NCBI RefSeq assembly: GCF_021343995.1
Contig: NZ_JAJTTE010000039.1
Span: forward strand, 1-64,000
DNA from: Pseudonocardia terrae
GTDB lineage: Bacteria; Actinomycetota; Actinomycetes; Mycobacteriales; Pseudonocardiaceae
Direction: 5' to 3'
Length of the DNA stretch: 64,000 nt
Part shown: piece by piece, positions 31,578 to 40,447 of the stretch
Position numbering within the stretch: the stretch's first letter is position 1
How the letters are laid out: each line of letters begins with the position of its first letter
Notes under the pieces: generated by a model
What the model was told of the DNA's origin: nothing
Database searches by the model: none
The model's input: only the letters and a program-made list of their open reading frames with translations
Made by a program: the position numbers and the translations under genes

Positions 31578-33161
31578 GTGGACGACCTCGACAAGCACCT
31601 GCCGCCGTACACCGCGGACCTCGCCCGGGCGCGGCGCCAGAACCTCGGCACGCTGCTCGCCCGCACCGCAGTCAAGGTCGGGGACAAGACCGCGGTCGTC
31701 CAGGCCGACACCCGGCGCACGTTCGCGCAGCTGGACTCCGACGCGAACCGGGTCGGCAATGCGCTGGTCGGACGCGGGGTCCGGCGCGACGACCGGGTCG
31801 CCATCCTCTCCCGCAACTCCTACGCCTTCGTCGTCGCCTACTTCGCCCTGGCCCGGATCGGAGCCATCTCGGTCCCGGTGAACTTCAACCTCACCGCGAG
31901 CGAGGTGCGCTACGTCCTCGAGGACAGCACGTCGACCGCAGTGATCGCCGAGGAGGCGTTGGCCGACCGGATCGAGGCCGCAGGCGTCCCCCTCGACCTG
32001 CGGGTCGTGGTCGGCGACCGCCCCGGCTGGGTCCGGTGCGCGGAGTTGCTCGCCCACGACGACGCCTCGGAGCCGGACGTCGAGGTCGGCGACGACGACC
32101 CGGTCCAGCTGCTCTACACCAGCGGCACGACCTCGGCCCCCAAAGGCGCGATCATGACCAACCGGAACCTGATCGCCCAGTACGTCAGCGACATCGTCGA
32201 CGGTGAGTACCACCGCGACGACGTCGAGCTGCACGCCCTGCCGCTCTACCACTGCGCGGCGCTGCACGACTTCCTCACCCCGGACGTCTACCTCGGCGCG
32301 ACCAGCGTGATCGTCGACTCCCCGGACCCGGGGACGATCCTGCGCACGGTCGAGGCGGAGCGGATCACCAAGATGTTCTGTCCGCCGACGGTCTGGATCC
32401 GGCTGCTGCGCTCGCCCGAGTTCGACCGGTACGACCTGTCGTCGCTCGCCAAGGGCTACTACGGCGCGGCGACCATGCCCGTGTCGGTGCTGGCCGAGCT
32501 CGGCGAGCGGCTTCCCGGCATCCGGCTGTTCAACTACTACGGCCAGACCGAGCTCGCGCCGAACGCCACCGTGCTGGCACCGGAGGAGCAGATCGCCAAG
32601 GCCGGATCGGCCGGTCGGGCCTGCCTCAACGTCGAGACGCGGTTGCACGACGAGGACGACCGCCCCGTCGCCGTCGGCAAGGTGGGCGAGATCGTGCACC
32701 GCAGCCCGCACGTCATGCGCGGGTACTGGGGCAAGCCGGACGTGACGGCCGAGGCGTTCCGGAACGGCTGGTTCCACAGCGGTGACCTCGGCGTCATGGA
32801 CGCTGACGGCTACCTGACGATCGTCGATCGCAAGAAGGACCTGATCATCACCGGCGGCGAGAACGTGGCGAGCCGCGAGGTCGAGGACGCCATCTACGAA
32901 CACCCCGCGGTAAGCGAGGTCGCCGTGTTCGGCGTGGCGCACCCGGAGTGGATCGAAGCCGTCGCCGCCGCGGTGGTGCTGCGCGACGGCGCGGCCGCGA
33001 CTCCCGAGGAGATCGTCGAGCACACCCGGCAGCGGCTCGCCGGGTTCAAGACCCCCAAGCACATCGCCGTCGTGGCCGAGCTCCCCAAGAACCCAAGCGG
33101 GAAGATCCTCAAACGCGAGCTCCGCGGCACCTACGGAGGGCTCTACGGGCCTGCGGGCTGA
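31578..33161 (+). CDS. acyl-CoA ligase (AMP-forming)
   Basis: 527 residues from GTG 31578. Adenylate-forming signatures: LLYTSGTTSAPKGAIMTNRNL (P-loop, about 180-200), YYGQTELAPN, YLTIVDRKKDLIITGGENV (hinge) and the catalytic Lys in PKNPSGKILKRELR. It activates a carboxylic acid to its CoA thioester via an acyl-adenylate. As the last gene of the operon it probably takes the hydroxy- or dicarboxylic acid formed after lactone opening into beta-oxidation. Confidence 0.9.
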   Translation: MDDLDKHLPPYTADLARARRQNLGTLLARTAVKVGDKTAVVQADTRRTFAQLDSDANRVGNALVGRGVRRDDRVAILSRNSYAFVVAYFALARIGAISVPVNFNLTASEVRYVLEDSTSTAVIAEEALADRIEAAGVPLDLRVVVGDRPGWVRCAELLAHDDASEPDVEVGDDDPVQLLYTSGTTSAPKGAIMTNRNLIAQYVSDIVDGEYHRDDVELHALPLYHCAALHDFLTPDVYLGATSVIVDSPDPGTILRTVEAERITKMFCPPTVWIRLLRSPEFDRYDLSSLAKGYYGAATMPVSVLAELGERLPGIRLFNYYGQTELAPNATVLAPEEQIAKAGSAGRACLNVETRLHDEDDRPVAVGKVGEIVHRSPHVMRGYWGKPDVTAEAFRNGWFHSGDLGVMDADGYLTIVDRKKDLIITGGENVASREVEDAIYEHPAVSEVAVFGVAHPEWIEAVAAAVVLRDGAAATPEEIVEHTRQRLAGFKTPKHIAVVAELPKNPSGKILKRELRGTYGGLYGPAG

Positions 33162-33610
33162 CCCGTCCCAGGCGCCGAGCTTCACGCCGGGTTCGCGCGA
33201 GCAACGCAGTATCTCGGAGGATCATTGCAGAATCGAAACAGTATTTGCGTGGACGCCGCCGTCGTCAACGAGTATGACGATCCTCTTCACGACGCGGCCG
33301 TCATCGAGGACCTGGGCCAGCTTCATCCACGGTTGCTTGCGGCGATCGACGTGACGGTTGCTGTCGACGCACGGTTCGGTCGCTACATGGGCGGCTGGCG
33401 GACGCCTGGAGGCGGATCTGCCTGAGCGAGTGGAACGCAGTCGATGATCCGGACCGCGACGGCTATCTCGATGTGTGGGCAGAGTTCCGGCGAGGCCTCG
33501 CCGTCGTGGCGGGCCGGGCGGTCTGAGCTGCTCGAGTCGAGTGGCTCGTAGGGCGTTCGCACAGCGACGAGGGTGTCGCCGAAGCTCGGTGTTCCCGTCG
33601 TCCCTCTGGT
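33162..33610. other. convergent intergenic stretch, no gene supported
   Basis: About 450 bases between two convergent ligase genes, with lower GC near 33210-33260. Frames on both strands (for example 33225-33425 plus) show no recognisable domain or ribosome site. It may be a decayed insertion. Confidence 0.4.
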
Positions 33611-33615
33611 TGAGT

Positions 33616-33655
33616 GCTCGGTCGTCGGGCGAGACGCCTCGCCCGACGACCGAGC
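33616..33655. terminator. bidirectional terminator hairpin
   Basis: A perfect 18-bp stem, GCTCGGTCGTCGGGCGAG (33616-33633) and its complement (33638-33655), with an ACGC loop. TGAGTGCT (33611-33618) and AGCACTCA (33661-33668) extend the symmetry. It separates the two convergent acyl-CoA ligase genes. Confidence 0.85.
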
Positions 33656-33665
33656 GCCGGAGCAC

Positions 33666-35315
33666 TCAGCCCACTTCGCGGGCCAGGTCCCGAAGCAGGA
33701 ACTTCTGGACCTTGCCGGTCGCGGTCATCGGCAGTTCGTCGACCAGCACGAGCTTCTCCGGCAGCTTCTGCATCGAGATGTTGCGCTCCTTCAGGAACGT
33801 CGTGATGTCCGTGAGGGTGAGCGTCGACCCCGGGGCCGGGACGACGACCGCGCAGGCCTTCTCACCCAGCCGCTCGTCCGGGTAGGCCACGACGGCGACC
33901 TGGGCCACCTGCGGGTGCGCGAGCACGTACCCCTCGATCTCGGCGGCGCTGAGGTTGGTCCCACCCCGGATGACGATGTCCTTCAACCTGCCCGAGACCC
34001 GCATGTAACCGTTGGCGTCCATCCGGCCGAGGTCACCCGTGTGGTGCCGGCCGTCCGCGTCGATGGTGGCGGCGGTGCGCTCGGGATCGCGCCAGTAGCC
34101 CAGGATCGCTCCGGGCCCCCGGTAGCAGATCTCACCCTCCTCCCCGGACGGAACCTCCTCGCCATCCGGTCCGAGCAGCAGGATCTCGACGCCCTCGAGC
34201 GCGGGGGACCCGTCCGATCCCGCACGGCGCTCAAGCGGGTCACCAGGATGGCAACACGTCACCGCCATGAGCTCGGAGCAGCCGTAGAGCGGCATCAGGA
34301 CGCCCCCGTCGAAGGCCTCGTCGAACTCGATCGCCAGAGCTTCGGGGATGGGAGCGCCGGCGCAGAGCCAGAAGCGCATCGACGACAGATCCCGCTGGGC
34401 GCTCCGCTGGGCGTCGAGCGCCATCCGGACGAAAGGCGTGGCGGTGGCCGTGGCGGTACAGCGGTAGTGCTCGATGCGGCGTAAACCCTCGGTGGGCTCC
34501 CAGATGTCGAGAAGATGCGTCTCGGCACCCACCGCCAGCGGAACGAGGACACCGACCATCAGCCCTGTTGCGTGTGCGACCGGGGACGGCATGAACATGA
34601 CGTCGTCCGGGCGTAGCTGGAACACGTCGCGGGCGAGACCGCGGGCGGAGAAGTCGAGCGTGTTCCAGGTGTGCACACAGCCCTTGGCGGTCGACTCGGT
34701 GCCGGAGGTGTAGACGACCACGTGTGGGGCGTCGGCGTCCGGATATTCGCCCAACTCCGCGTCGTCGGTCTCTGTGGCGCAGGCTGCCTCGAAGGACAAC
34801 TCGCCCTCCTCGGGCTCGCTGCGCACGACCACGATGGTCGAGAGGGACGGGTTGTCCGCACGCAGGTCGCGGAACATCGCTGCGTGGTCGAACCCGCGGA
34901 ACGTGCCGGTCGTGATCGCTGCGACGGCGCCCGAGTTGCGGAGCACATGCCCGATCTCGGTGTGCCGGTAGACGGTCATGATCGGAATCAGGACCGCGCC
35001 GATCCGGGCCAGGGCCAGATACGAGACGACGAACTCCGACCAGTTGGGCAGCTGGACGGCGACCCGGTCGCCTCGGCGTACGCCTCGACGCAGCAGCGCC
35101 GCGCCGAGGCCTCGGGCGCGGTCCCTGACCGTTGCGTAGTCGAGTTCGCACACGCCGTCGGAGACGAAGCGCTTGGCCGGGGTGGCCTCCGCCCAGCGCT
35201 CAAGCAGCGCGGCCGCCGAGCCGTCCTGCCACCATCCCTTCTCCCGATAGAGCCGAATCGCCTCGGCGTCGTACCTGTCGCCGACCGTCAGAATCTGGGG
35301 CTCGGCAGTAACCAT
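33666..35315 (-). CDS. acyl-CoA ligase (cyclohexanecarboxylate/medium-chain type)
   Basis: 549 residues. P-loop VVYTSGTESTAKGCVHTWNT (about 200-220, with SGTES in place of the usual SGTTG), YGCSELMAVTCC, the hinge YMRVSGRLKDIVIRGGTNLS and C-terminal Lys in MTATGKVQKFLLR. Overall it resembles cyclohexanecarboxylate-CoA ligases (AliA-like). The substrate is a guess, but it fits the ring-degrading genes on either side. Monocistronic, with the FadR-type regulator upstream on the same strand. Confidence 0.87.
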   Translation of the reverse strand: MVTAEPQILTVGDRYDAEAIRLYREKGWWQDGSAAALLERWAEATPAKRFVSDGVCELDYATVRDRARGLGAALLRRGVRRGDRVAVQLPNWSEFVVSYLALARIGAVLIPIMTVYRHTEIGHVLRNSGAVAAITTGTFRGFDHAAMFRDLRADNPSLSTIVVVRSEPEEGELSFEAACATETDDAELGEYPDADAPHVVVYTSGTESTAKGCVHTWNTLDFSARGLARDVFQLRPDDVMFMPSPVAHATGLMVGVLVPLAVGAETHLLDIWEPTEGLRRIEHYRCTATATATPFVRMALDAQRSAQRDLSSMRFWLCAGAPIPEALAIEFDEAFDGGVLMPLYGCSELMAVTCCHPGDPLERRAGSDGSPALEGVEILLLGPDGEEVPSGEEGEICYRGPGAILGYWRDPERTAATIDADGRHHTGDLGRMDANGYMRVSGRLKDIVIRGGTNLSAAEIEGYVLAHPQVAQVAVVAYPDERLGEKACAVVVPAPGSTLTLTDITTFLKERNISMQKLPEKLVLVDELPMTATGKVQKFLLRDLAREVG

Positions 35316-35506
35316 GGGATCTCCGCTTCGTCGCGACCGTCCGATGCGGCGTCGAACGCGGCCGGGCGCGCCGGCGGCGAACCCGGCGCGGACGCCGATT
35401 CACGGCAACCCTAGCGAGATTCGGTCGCTCTTATCAATGGTCAGTCCAAAATCGCCGACGATCGTGCCACCGGCGATCTCCGGCCCTCGAGGAGGCCGGG
35501 TCTGCG

Positions 35507-36220
35507 TCAGCTTCCGTCGGTGACCGTGATGTCGGTCCGGTTCTCCACCTCGAGCGCCGCCTTGGCGTGGTGGTGGATGTGCCGGGCCATGCGCCGCTGG
35601 GCGGCCTCGGCGTCGCGCTCGCGGATCGCCCGTGTGACGGACCGATGGGCCCGCTGTGCGATGGAACGGACCTCGTCGGTCACGAAGCCCTCGGTGTTCG
35701 TCGCGGTGTAGATCGCGCGGGAGAGAGCAATCATGACGCCGGTCAGGATCTCGTTGTGACTGGCGGTGGCGACGGCAACGTGCCAGTCGACGTTGGCCTG
35801 CAGGAACTCCTCGAGCCCGCCCTCGCCGATGGCTTCGTTGGCCTCGTCGAGCCGGCGAAGGTCGGACTCGCTACGGTGCAGGGCCGCCAGGCGGGCGCAG
35901 AAGGGCTCCACCGCCTCGCGGGTCTCGTGGATCGAAGTCAGCCGGATGCGGCGTCCGCGAATCAGCAGCTCCAACGAGTCGGCGACCGACTCCTCGCCGG
36001 GCTGCTGGACGAAAGCCCCGCCCGCGCGCCCGGCCTTGATCCGGATCAGCCCCTGGACCTCGAGGATCCGGAGTGCCTCGCGCACGGTCGTACGGCTCAT
36101 GTGGGTCTGGGTGACGAGCTCGCGCTCGGGGGGCAGGGGCGTGCCCTCGGGGTACTCGCCGGACAGGATCCGCTCGCGCAGCTCGTTGGCGAGCACATCG
36201 GAGGCCTTGGGCACCTCCAT
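35507..36220 (-). CDS. FadR-subfamily GntR regulator
   Basis: 237 residues from ATG 36220. N-terminal GntR winged HTH (VLANELRERILSGEYPEGTPLPPERELVTQTHMSRTTVREALRILEVQGLIRI) and a C-terminal FCD domain (about 95-225) with metal-binding His residues (NVDWHVAVATASHNEI; RAHRSVTRAI; HIHHHAKAAL). FCD regulators bind carboxylates or CoA esters, so this one probably controls the adjacent ligase gene. The frame is open further upstream, but the added sequence is low-complexity. Confidence 0.85.
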   Translation of the reverse strand: MEVPKASDVLANELRERILSGEYPEGTPLPPERELVTQTHMSRTTVREALRILEVQGLIRIKAGRAGGAFVQQPGEESVADSLELLIRGRRIRLTSIHETREAVEPFCARLAALHRSESDLRRLDEANEAIGEGGLEEFLQANVDWHVAVATASHNEILTGVMIALSRAIYTATNTEGFVTDEVRSIAQRAHRSVTRAIRERDAEAAQRRMARHIHHHAKAALEVENRTDITVTDGS

Positions 36221-36583
36221 CGGCGACAACCGGATCGCCGATCGTCCTCCGCCCGACACCATCCGGTCTCCGTCCGTGCTGATCCTCGGAGCGTACCGGA
36301 ACCCGCGCGGTGTACCGGGCAGGCGGTCGTCGACGTGCCCGGGCGCGGGTGGGACTGGGAGGTGCACCCGCGCCCGAGCCGTGGAGCCGGTCGGAGCGTC
36401 AGCCCGGCCCCGGCGGCGCCAACCCAGCGACGCTGCCTCGAGGTCGTGCCTGTCGGGGGTGGCGACGACCGACGGTCACGTTACGTGCGTGTGTGGTGCG
36501 TGAGCGTCATCCCGGGGGAGTGTTCCCCTACCCCCTTCGGGGTCGCCTGGCACTGCCGGTGCCGCACCTGACTCCCGCGGGCG
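36221..36583. other. intergenic stretch upstream of the FadR-type gene
   Basis: About 360 bases of high GC between the degenerate ATPase gene and the FadR-type regulator, both on the minus strand. A short GGCAC/GTGCC hairpin (36549-36563) could terminate the ATPase transcript. No gene seen. Confidence 0.4.
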
Positions 36584-37507
36584 TCAGCCGGGCGGACCGG
36601 CGAGGTAGAGGGCGCCGAGGGCAGCGACAGCGATCAACGCCGCCAGGACGACGAACACGGTCCGCTGGTCGAACTCGATCCGCCGGGGTCCCGACCGGGC
36701 GGCGCCGATCGCGCGTCGGGCCTGCTCGAGGGTGGGCGGGCCCTGTACATCGCCGGTCCCGAATCGTGCCTCGAGGGTGTGCGCGTCGTCGATCCCGTGC
36801 AGGAGGGCGTGGGCGGGTCCCTCGCCGACGATCCGGCCGTGCCAGAGCACCGCGAGGGTCCCGCCGAGCTCGCGGGCGAGGGTGAGATCGTGCGTGGTGA
36901 CGAGGATCGTCGCGCCCGTGCGTTCCCGGTAGGCGTGGACCGCTGCGGCCACCGCGTCGCGACCGTCCTCCTCCGCGGCCTCGACGTCGTCGAGAACCAG
37001 CAGTGGCGCCTCGGCGGCGAGCGCTCGTGCGAGCGCGAGCCGGCGCCGCGCATGAGCGGGCATGTCGGCAGGCAGGGCCGTGGTCCACGGCAGCAGGTCG
37101 AGGTCCTGGAGCAGGCGCGCACAGCGGCGGTCGCGGGTCTCCGCGTCGACCCCCCGCTCGGCCAGCCCTGCCCGGACGTTGTCCGCAGCGGTCATCGAAG
37201 CGAAGAGCGAGGTGTCGTAGAGCGTCGCGCCCCCGAGCATCACACCCAGTCCGTGGCGGATCCGCCGGAGCTCGTCCGGGGCTGCAGCCCATACGTCCGT
37301 CCCGCCGAACCTGACGGTTCCCGTGTCGGGCCGCAACAGCCCGACGACGTGCCGGACGAGCGTGGTCTTTCCTGCTCCCGAGGGGCCGATCAGCACGGTG
37401 ACCTCACCGGGCCGCACCCGGAGGCAGAGATCGAGCAGGACCACCGCGTCGTCGCGGACGGTCGTCACCCCGGCCAGTTCGACGGCGGGGCCTACGGATC
37501 CGGGCAT
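36584..37507 (-). CDS. degenerate Mce-type ABC ATPase with C-terminal membrane helix
   Basis: 307 residues in the Mkl/MlaF family, divergent from the mce operon. Walker A GPSGAGKT (41-48) and the H-loop TTHD (203-206) are kept. The Q-loop Gln is replaced (GVMLGGATLY versus GVLFQDGALF in the partner gene), the LSGGQ-like signature reads PADMPAHARRR, the Walker B Glu is Asp (LLVLDDVEA), and the D-loop is lost. A transmembrane helix at 283-302 ends the protein, which standard MlaF ATPases lack. It probably binds but hardly hydrolyses ATP and may be a membrane-tethered regulator of the complex (inference). Confidence 0.82.
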   Translation of the reverse strand: MPGSVGPAVELAGVTTVRDDAVVLLDLCLRVRPGEVTVLIGPSGAGKTTLVRHVVGLLRPDTGTVRFGGTDVWAAAPDELRRIRHGLGVMLGGATLYDTSLFASMTAADNVRAGLAERGVDAETRDRRCARLLQDLDLLPWTTALPADMPAHARRRLALARALAAEAPLLVLDDVEAAEEDGRDAVAAAVHAYRERTGATILVTTHDLTLARELGGTLAVLWHGRIVGEGPAHALLHGIDDAHTLEARFGTGDVQGPPTLEQARRAIGAARSGPRRIEFDQRTVFVVLAALIAVAALGALYLAGPPG

Positions 37508-37751
37508 GGCGCCTCCCGCCGGGAATCATGACTGCCGCAGGACGGCCTTCCGGGTCAGGCATAGCTGGTCCGGACGGTCTACGCCCGGCCACTTCTCCGA
37601 AGGGAGGGGGCACCTTCCCCCGAGGGATGAGGTGGCGCCGAACACAGCGGGTCATGCTCGCTGCACGACGAGTGATCCACCGTCGAGCCCGGGCCGCGGC
37701 CGTTCCACCGGCGGTCGCGGCCCGACCCACGACCCGAGGACGTGTCGCCTG

Positions 37752-38252
37752 ATGGAGGTACAGCGCCCCGTGACGATCGACCCGTTGCGGCGGGACCACG
37801 GAATGCGCTCCGAGCGCGGCCGCGGGGCCCACCATCGCCCGCGGCAGACGCGGACGTCCGCCACCTACCCGTGGCAGGTCGGAGTGGCTGCTGTGCTGTG
37901 GTTGGTTCTCGGCGCGGTGCTGATCGGCGCGGGTACGGGCATCACGAGCAGCTCCGCCGATCCGGAGCAGGTCGACAAGATCGTCGGCACGCTCGGCTCG
38001 GACACGGTGGCCGGTACCGCGCAGCACGGGCCCGGGATCCTCTGGGTCGGTCTCGGTCTCGCGATCCTCGTGCTTGGCGCCCTCCTGGGGATCGGGCAGG
38101 GCTGGACCCGCTACGTCCTGATGGGCCTCGGTGTCGGTGCTGTCGTCGCGCTCGCGCTCGCCGGCGCCTGGGAGGTGCTCGTCGCGATGGCGGTACTGGT
38201 CGTCGCGAGCGTGCTGTTGCTCGCACCGCGCGTTCACCGGTACCTCGGATGA
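37752..38252 (+). CDS. multi-pass membrane protein at the head of the mce operon
   Basis: 166 residues from ATG 37752; a GTG at 37770 is also possible. After a basic N-terminal tail come four hydrophobic segments (VGVAAVLWLVLGAVLIGAG, ILWVGLGLAILVLGALLGI, YVLMGLGVGAVVALALAGA, VLVAMAVLVVASVLLLAP). No family recognised. Its stop overlaps the next gene (ATGA), and placement suggests it is part of, or helps assemble, the lipid transporter. Confidence 0.7.
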   Translation: MEVQRPVTIDPLRRDHGMRSERGRGAHHRPRQTRTSATYPWQVGVAAVLWLVLGAVLIGAGTGITSSSADPEQVDKIVGTLGSDTVAGTAQHGPGILWVGLGLAILVLGALLGIGQGWTRYVLMGLGVGAVVALALAGAWEVLVAMAVLVVASVLLLAPRVHRYLG

Positions 38253-38671
38253 GCCGGAACCGCCAGGCGGCCTCCGCGCCGCTCGTCGCCGGCCTCGACT
38301 GGGCCGAGGCGGCCCGTGGCGCCTCCTCGGGCCTGAGCGTGCTGGTGGTCGGCGGCCTCGTACAGCCGCTGGTGGGTGTGCTCACACCCGTGCTCGGCGC
38401 CGTCTGGTTGATCGTGGTCGCCGTGGCGGCGTTCGGTGTCGCCGGCCGGCGCATCGGCACGGCGACCGCGCCGTCCCGCCAGGGCGCGGTCTGCGCTGTA
38501 CTCGCCTACCTGTTCGTCCTGCCCCTGGTCGTGTACGCGAACCAGGGCCTCGACGTGGCCCAGGCCGCGGGGACGACGGTCACCGCCGTCGTCGTCGGCG
38601 GGCTGGTGGGCCACCTGCGCGGCCGCTCCGCAGTGCGTGCCCACGCCCGGACCCGGCCGAACACAACCTAG
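38249..38671 (+). CDS. small multi-pass membrane protein
   Basis: 140 residues from ATG 38249 in a 4-base overlap. Four hydrophobic segments (SGLSVLVVGGLVQPLVGVLTP, AVWLIVVAVAAFGVAG, AVCAVLAYLFVLPLVVYA, GTTVTAVVVGGLVGHL). Together with the preceding gene it forms a membrane-protein pair before the permeases. Function unknown. Confidence 0.7.
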   Translation: MSRNRQAASAPLVAGLDWAEAARGASSGLSVLVVGGLVQPLVGVLTPVLGAVWLIVVAVAAFGVAGRRIGTATAPSRQGAVCAVLAYLFVLPLVVYANQGLDVAQAAGTTVTAVVVGGLVGHLRGRSAVRAHARTRPNTT

Positions 38672-38678
38672 GAGCCCG

Positions 38679-39548
38679 ATGACTACCTCCACCGACACCA
38701 CGGCCGCACCCACGCCGGGAGCCGTCGGCATCCCGCGCCGGAGCGTGGGTGGTCGGCTGCGCTCGGCGGGGCGCGGCATCCGGGGCCCGCTGCAGCAGGC
38801 GGGCGAGATGGCCGAACTGCTCGCGACGATCGTCTACAGCGCGGTCCGCCATCCGCGCGGCTACTGGGGCGATGTCCGGGACCAACTCTTCGAGGTCCTC
38901 AAACTGTGCTGGTTCCCGATGGCCGTGGCCTGCGTCGCCTTTGGCTTCGGTGCCCCCGGCCTACAGGCCGGCAATTTGTTCATCCTGTTCGGTATCCCGG
39001 AGCGCCTCGGCTCCTTCTTCGTGATGGCGAGCGTCCGCGAGTTCGCCCCGTGGATCAACGCGATGGTCGTCGCCGGCGTCGTCGGTACCTCCATGACCGC
39101 CGACCTGGGCGCTCGACGGATCCGCGAGGAGATCGACGCGATGGAGGTACTGGGCATCGACCCGGTACGCGCGCTGATCCTGCCGCGGGTCATCGCCGTG
39201 ACGATCATGACCGGGCTGATGGACCTCGTCGCGCTGACTTTCGGCGTGCTCGGCGGCTACATCGCCGCGATGCAGCTCGACGCGGGCTCGGCGGCCTTCC
39301 AGCAGAACTTCTTCTCCAACGCCACCACGATCGACCTGTGGGGCAGCGTCCTGAAGACGACGCTGTTCGGACTGATCATCGGGGTCGTCTGCTGCTACAA
39401 GGGCTTCCGGGCCCAGGGCGGGCCGATCGGCGTCGGCAAGGCCGTCAACCAGGCCGTGGTGATCTCGTTCGCCGCGATCTGGAGCTTCAACTTCGTCTTC
39501 ACGACCATCCTGCTCGGGCTCTACCCCGAGATCCAGGTCTACCGGTGA
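38679..39548 (+). CDS. MlaE/YrbE-family permease A
   Basis: 289 residues from ATG 38679 (GGAG at 38671). The MlaE family core is clear: EFAPWINAMVVAGVVGTSMTADLGARRIREEIDAMEVLGIDPVRALILPRVIAVTIM, with the EIDAME coupling motif that contacts the ATPase. Five membrane segments are expected. With the next gene it forms the inner-membrane channel of the Mce lipid importer. Four bases longer spacing than the overlaps elsewhere in the operon, but still co-transcribed. Confidence 0.93.
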   Translation: MTTSTDTTAAPTPGAVGIPRRSVGGRLRSAGRGIRGPLQQAGEMAELLATIVYSAVRHPRGYWGDVRDQLFEVLKLCWFPMAVACVAFGFGAPGLQAGNLFILFGIPERLGSFFVMASVREFAPWINAMVVAGVVGTSMTADLGARRIREEIDAMEVLGIDPVRALILPRVIAVTIMTGLMDLVALTFGVLGGYIAAMQLDAGSAAFQQNFFSNATTIDLWGSVLKTTLFGLIIGVVCCYKGFRAQGGPIGVGKAVNQAVVISFAAIWSFNFVFTTILLGLYPEIQVYR

Positions 39549-39561
39549 CCGGGGGGAGACC

Positions 39562-40422
39562 ATGACCATCACCGAGCCCAACCCAGATCCGGGCGCGACG
39601 ACCGCGCCCGGGGTGCCGACCGCCCCGCCCAAGCCGCCGCTGAGCACCCAGTTGCGCGACGGCCTCGCAACCGCCGGCGAGATCTTCCGCTTCTCCGCCA
39701 ACACGGTTCGCGGCTTCCGCGACGTGCGGCACTACAGCAGCGAGGTGCTGCACCAGGCCGGAATCCTCGTCCTGTCCAGCGGCCTGATCATCTGGGTCAT
39801 GCAGGGCGTGATGGGCACCGTCTGCGGCCTCGAGGCGAGCTACACCCTGAAGCAGATCGGCGCCCCGCTGTACTCCGGCATCTTCAACGCGTACTGCTCG
39901 ATCCGCGAGATGGCGCCCTACATGTGGGGCTACATCTTCGCTGCGAAAGTGGGCTGCGGGCTCGTCGCCGAGCTCGGCTCCATGCGGATCTCGGACGAGA
40001 TCGACGCCATGGAGGTCATGGGGATCAAGTCCCGCAGCTTCCTGGTCGGCACCCGGGTGATCGCCGCCTGGCTGGCGATCCCTTTCCTCTACACGGTCGG
40101 GCTCGGGATCATGTACGTGACCATGTACCTGGTCACGGTCGTGCAGCTCGGCGGGGTCTCGCCCGGCGGTTATCTCTACATCTTCTGGCTGTATCAGAAC
40201 CCGCTCGATTTCCTGTACTCGCTGGTCAAGGTCATGTCCTTCGGGACGACGATCGTGTTCGTCGGGTGCTACTTCGGCTTCAACGCCAGCGGCGGGCCGG
40301 TGGGGGTGGGTCGCAACACGGCGAAGTCGATGATGATCAACATGGTGCTCATCCACATCCTCGGGGTCCTGGGCACGCAGCTGTTCTGGGGTCTGAACCC
40401 GAACGCGCCGATCGCGAACTGA
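39562..40422 (+). CDS. MlaE/YrbE-family permease B
   Basis: 286 residues, GGGGGGAG before ATG 39562. MlaE core: EMAPYMWGYIFAAKVGCGLVAELGSMRISDEIDAMEVMGIKSRSFLVGTRVIAAWLAIPFLYTVG, again with the EIDAME motif. It pairs with the preceding permease as the second half-channel, as yrbEA and yrbEB do in mycobacterial mce operons. Confidence 0.93.
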   Translation: MTITEPNPDPGATTAPGVPTAPPKPPLSTQLRDGLATAGEIFRFSANTVRGFRDVRHYSSEVLHQAGILVLSSGLIIWVMQGVMGTVCGLEASYTLKQIGAPLYSGIFNAYCSIREMAPYMWGYIFAAKVGCGLVAELGSMRISDEIDAMEVMGIKSRSFLVGTRVIAAWLAIPFLYTVGLGIMYVTMYLVTVVQLGGVSPGGYLYIFWLYQNPLDFLYSLVKVMSFGTTIVFVGCYFGFNASGGPVGVGRNTAKSMMINMVLIHILGVLGTQLFWGLNPNAPIAN

Positions 40423-40447
40423 CACCGAGGCACAGGAGGACACCAGC

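Noticed and set aside
33222-33665. Minus-strand frame with ILVDDGGVHANTVSILQ considered as a gene
   Set aside because: No ribosome site or known domain, and it would run through the terminator hairpin at 33616-33655.
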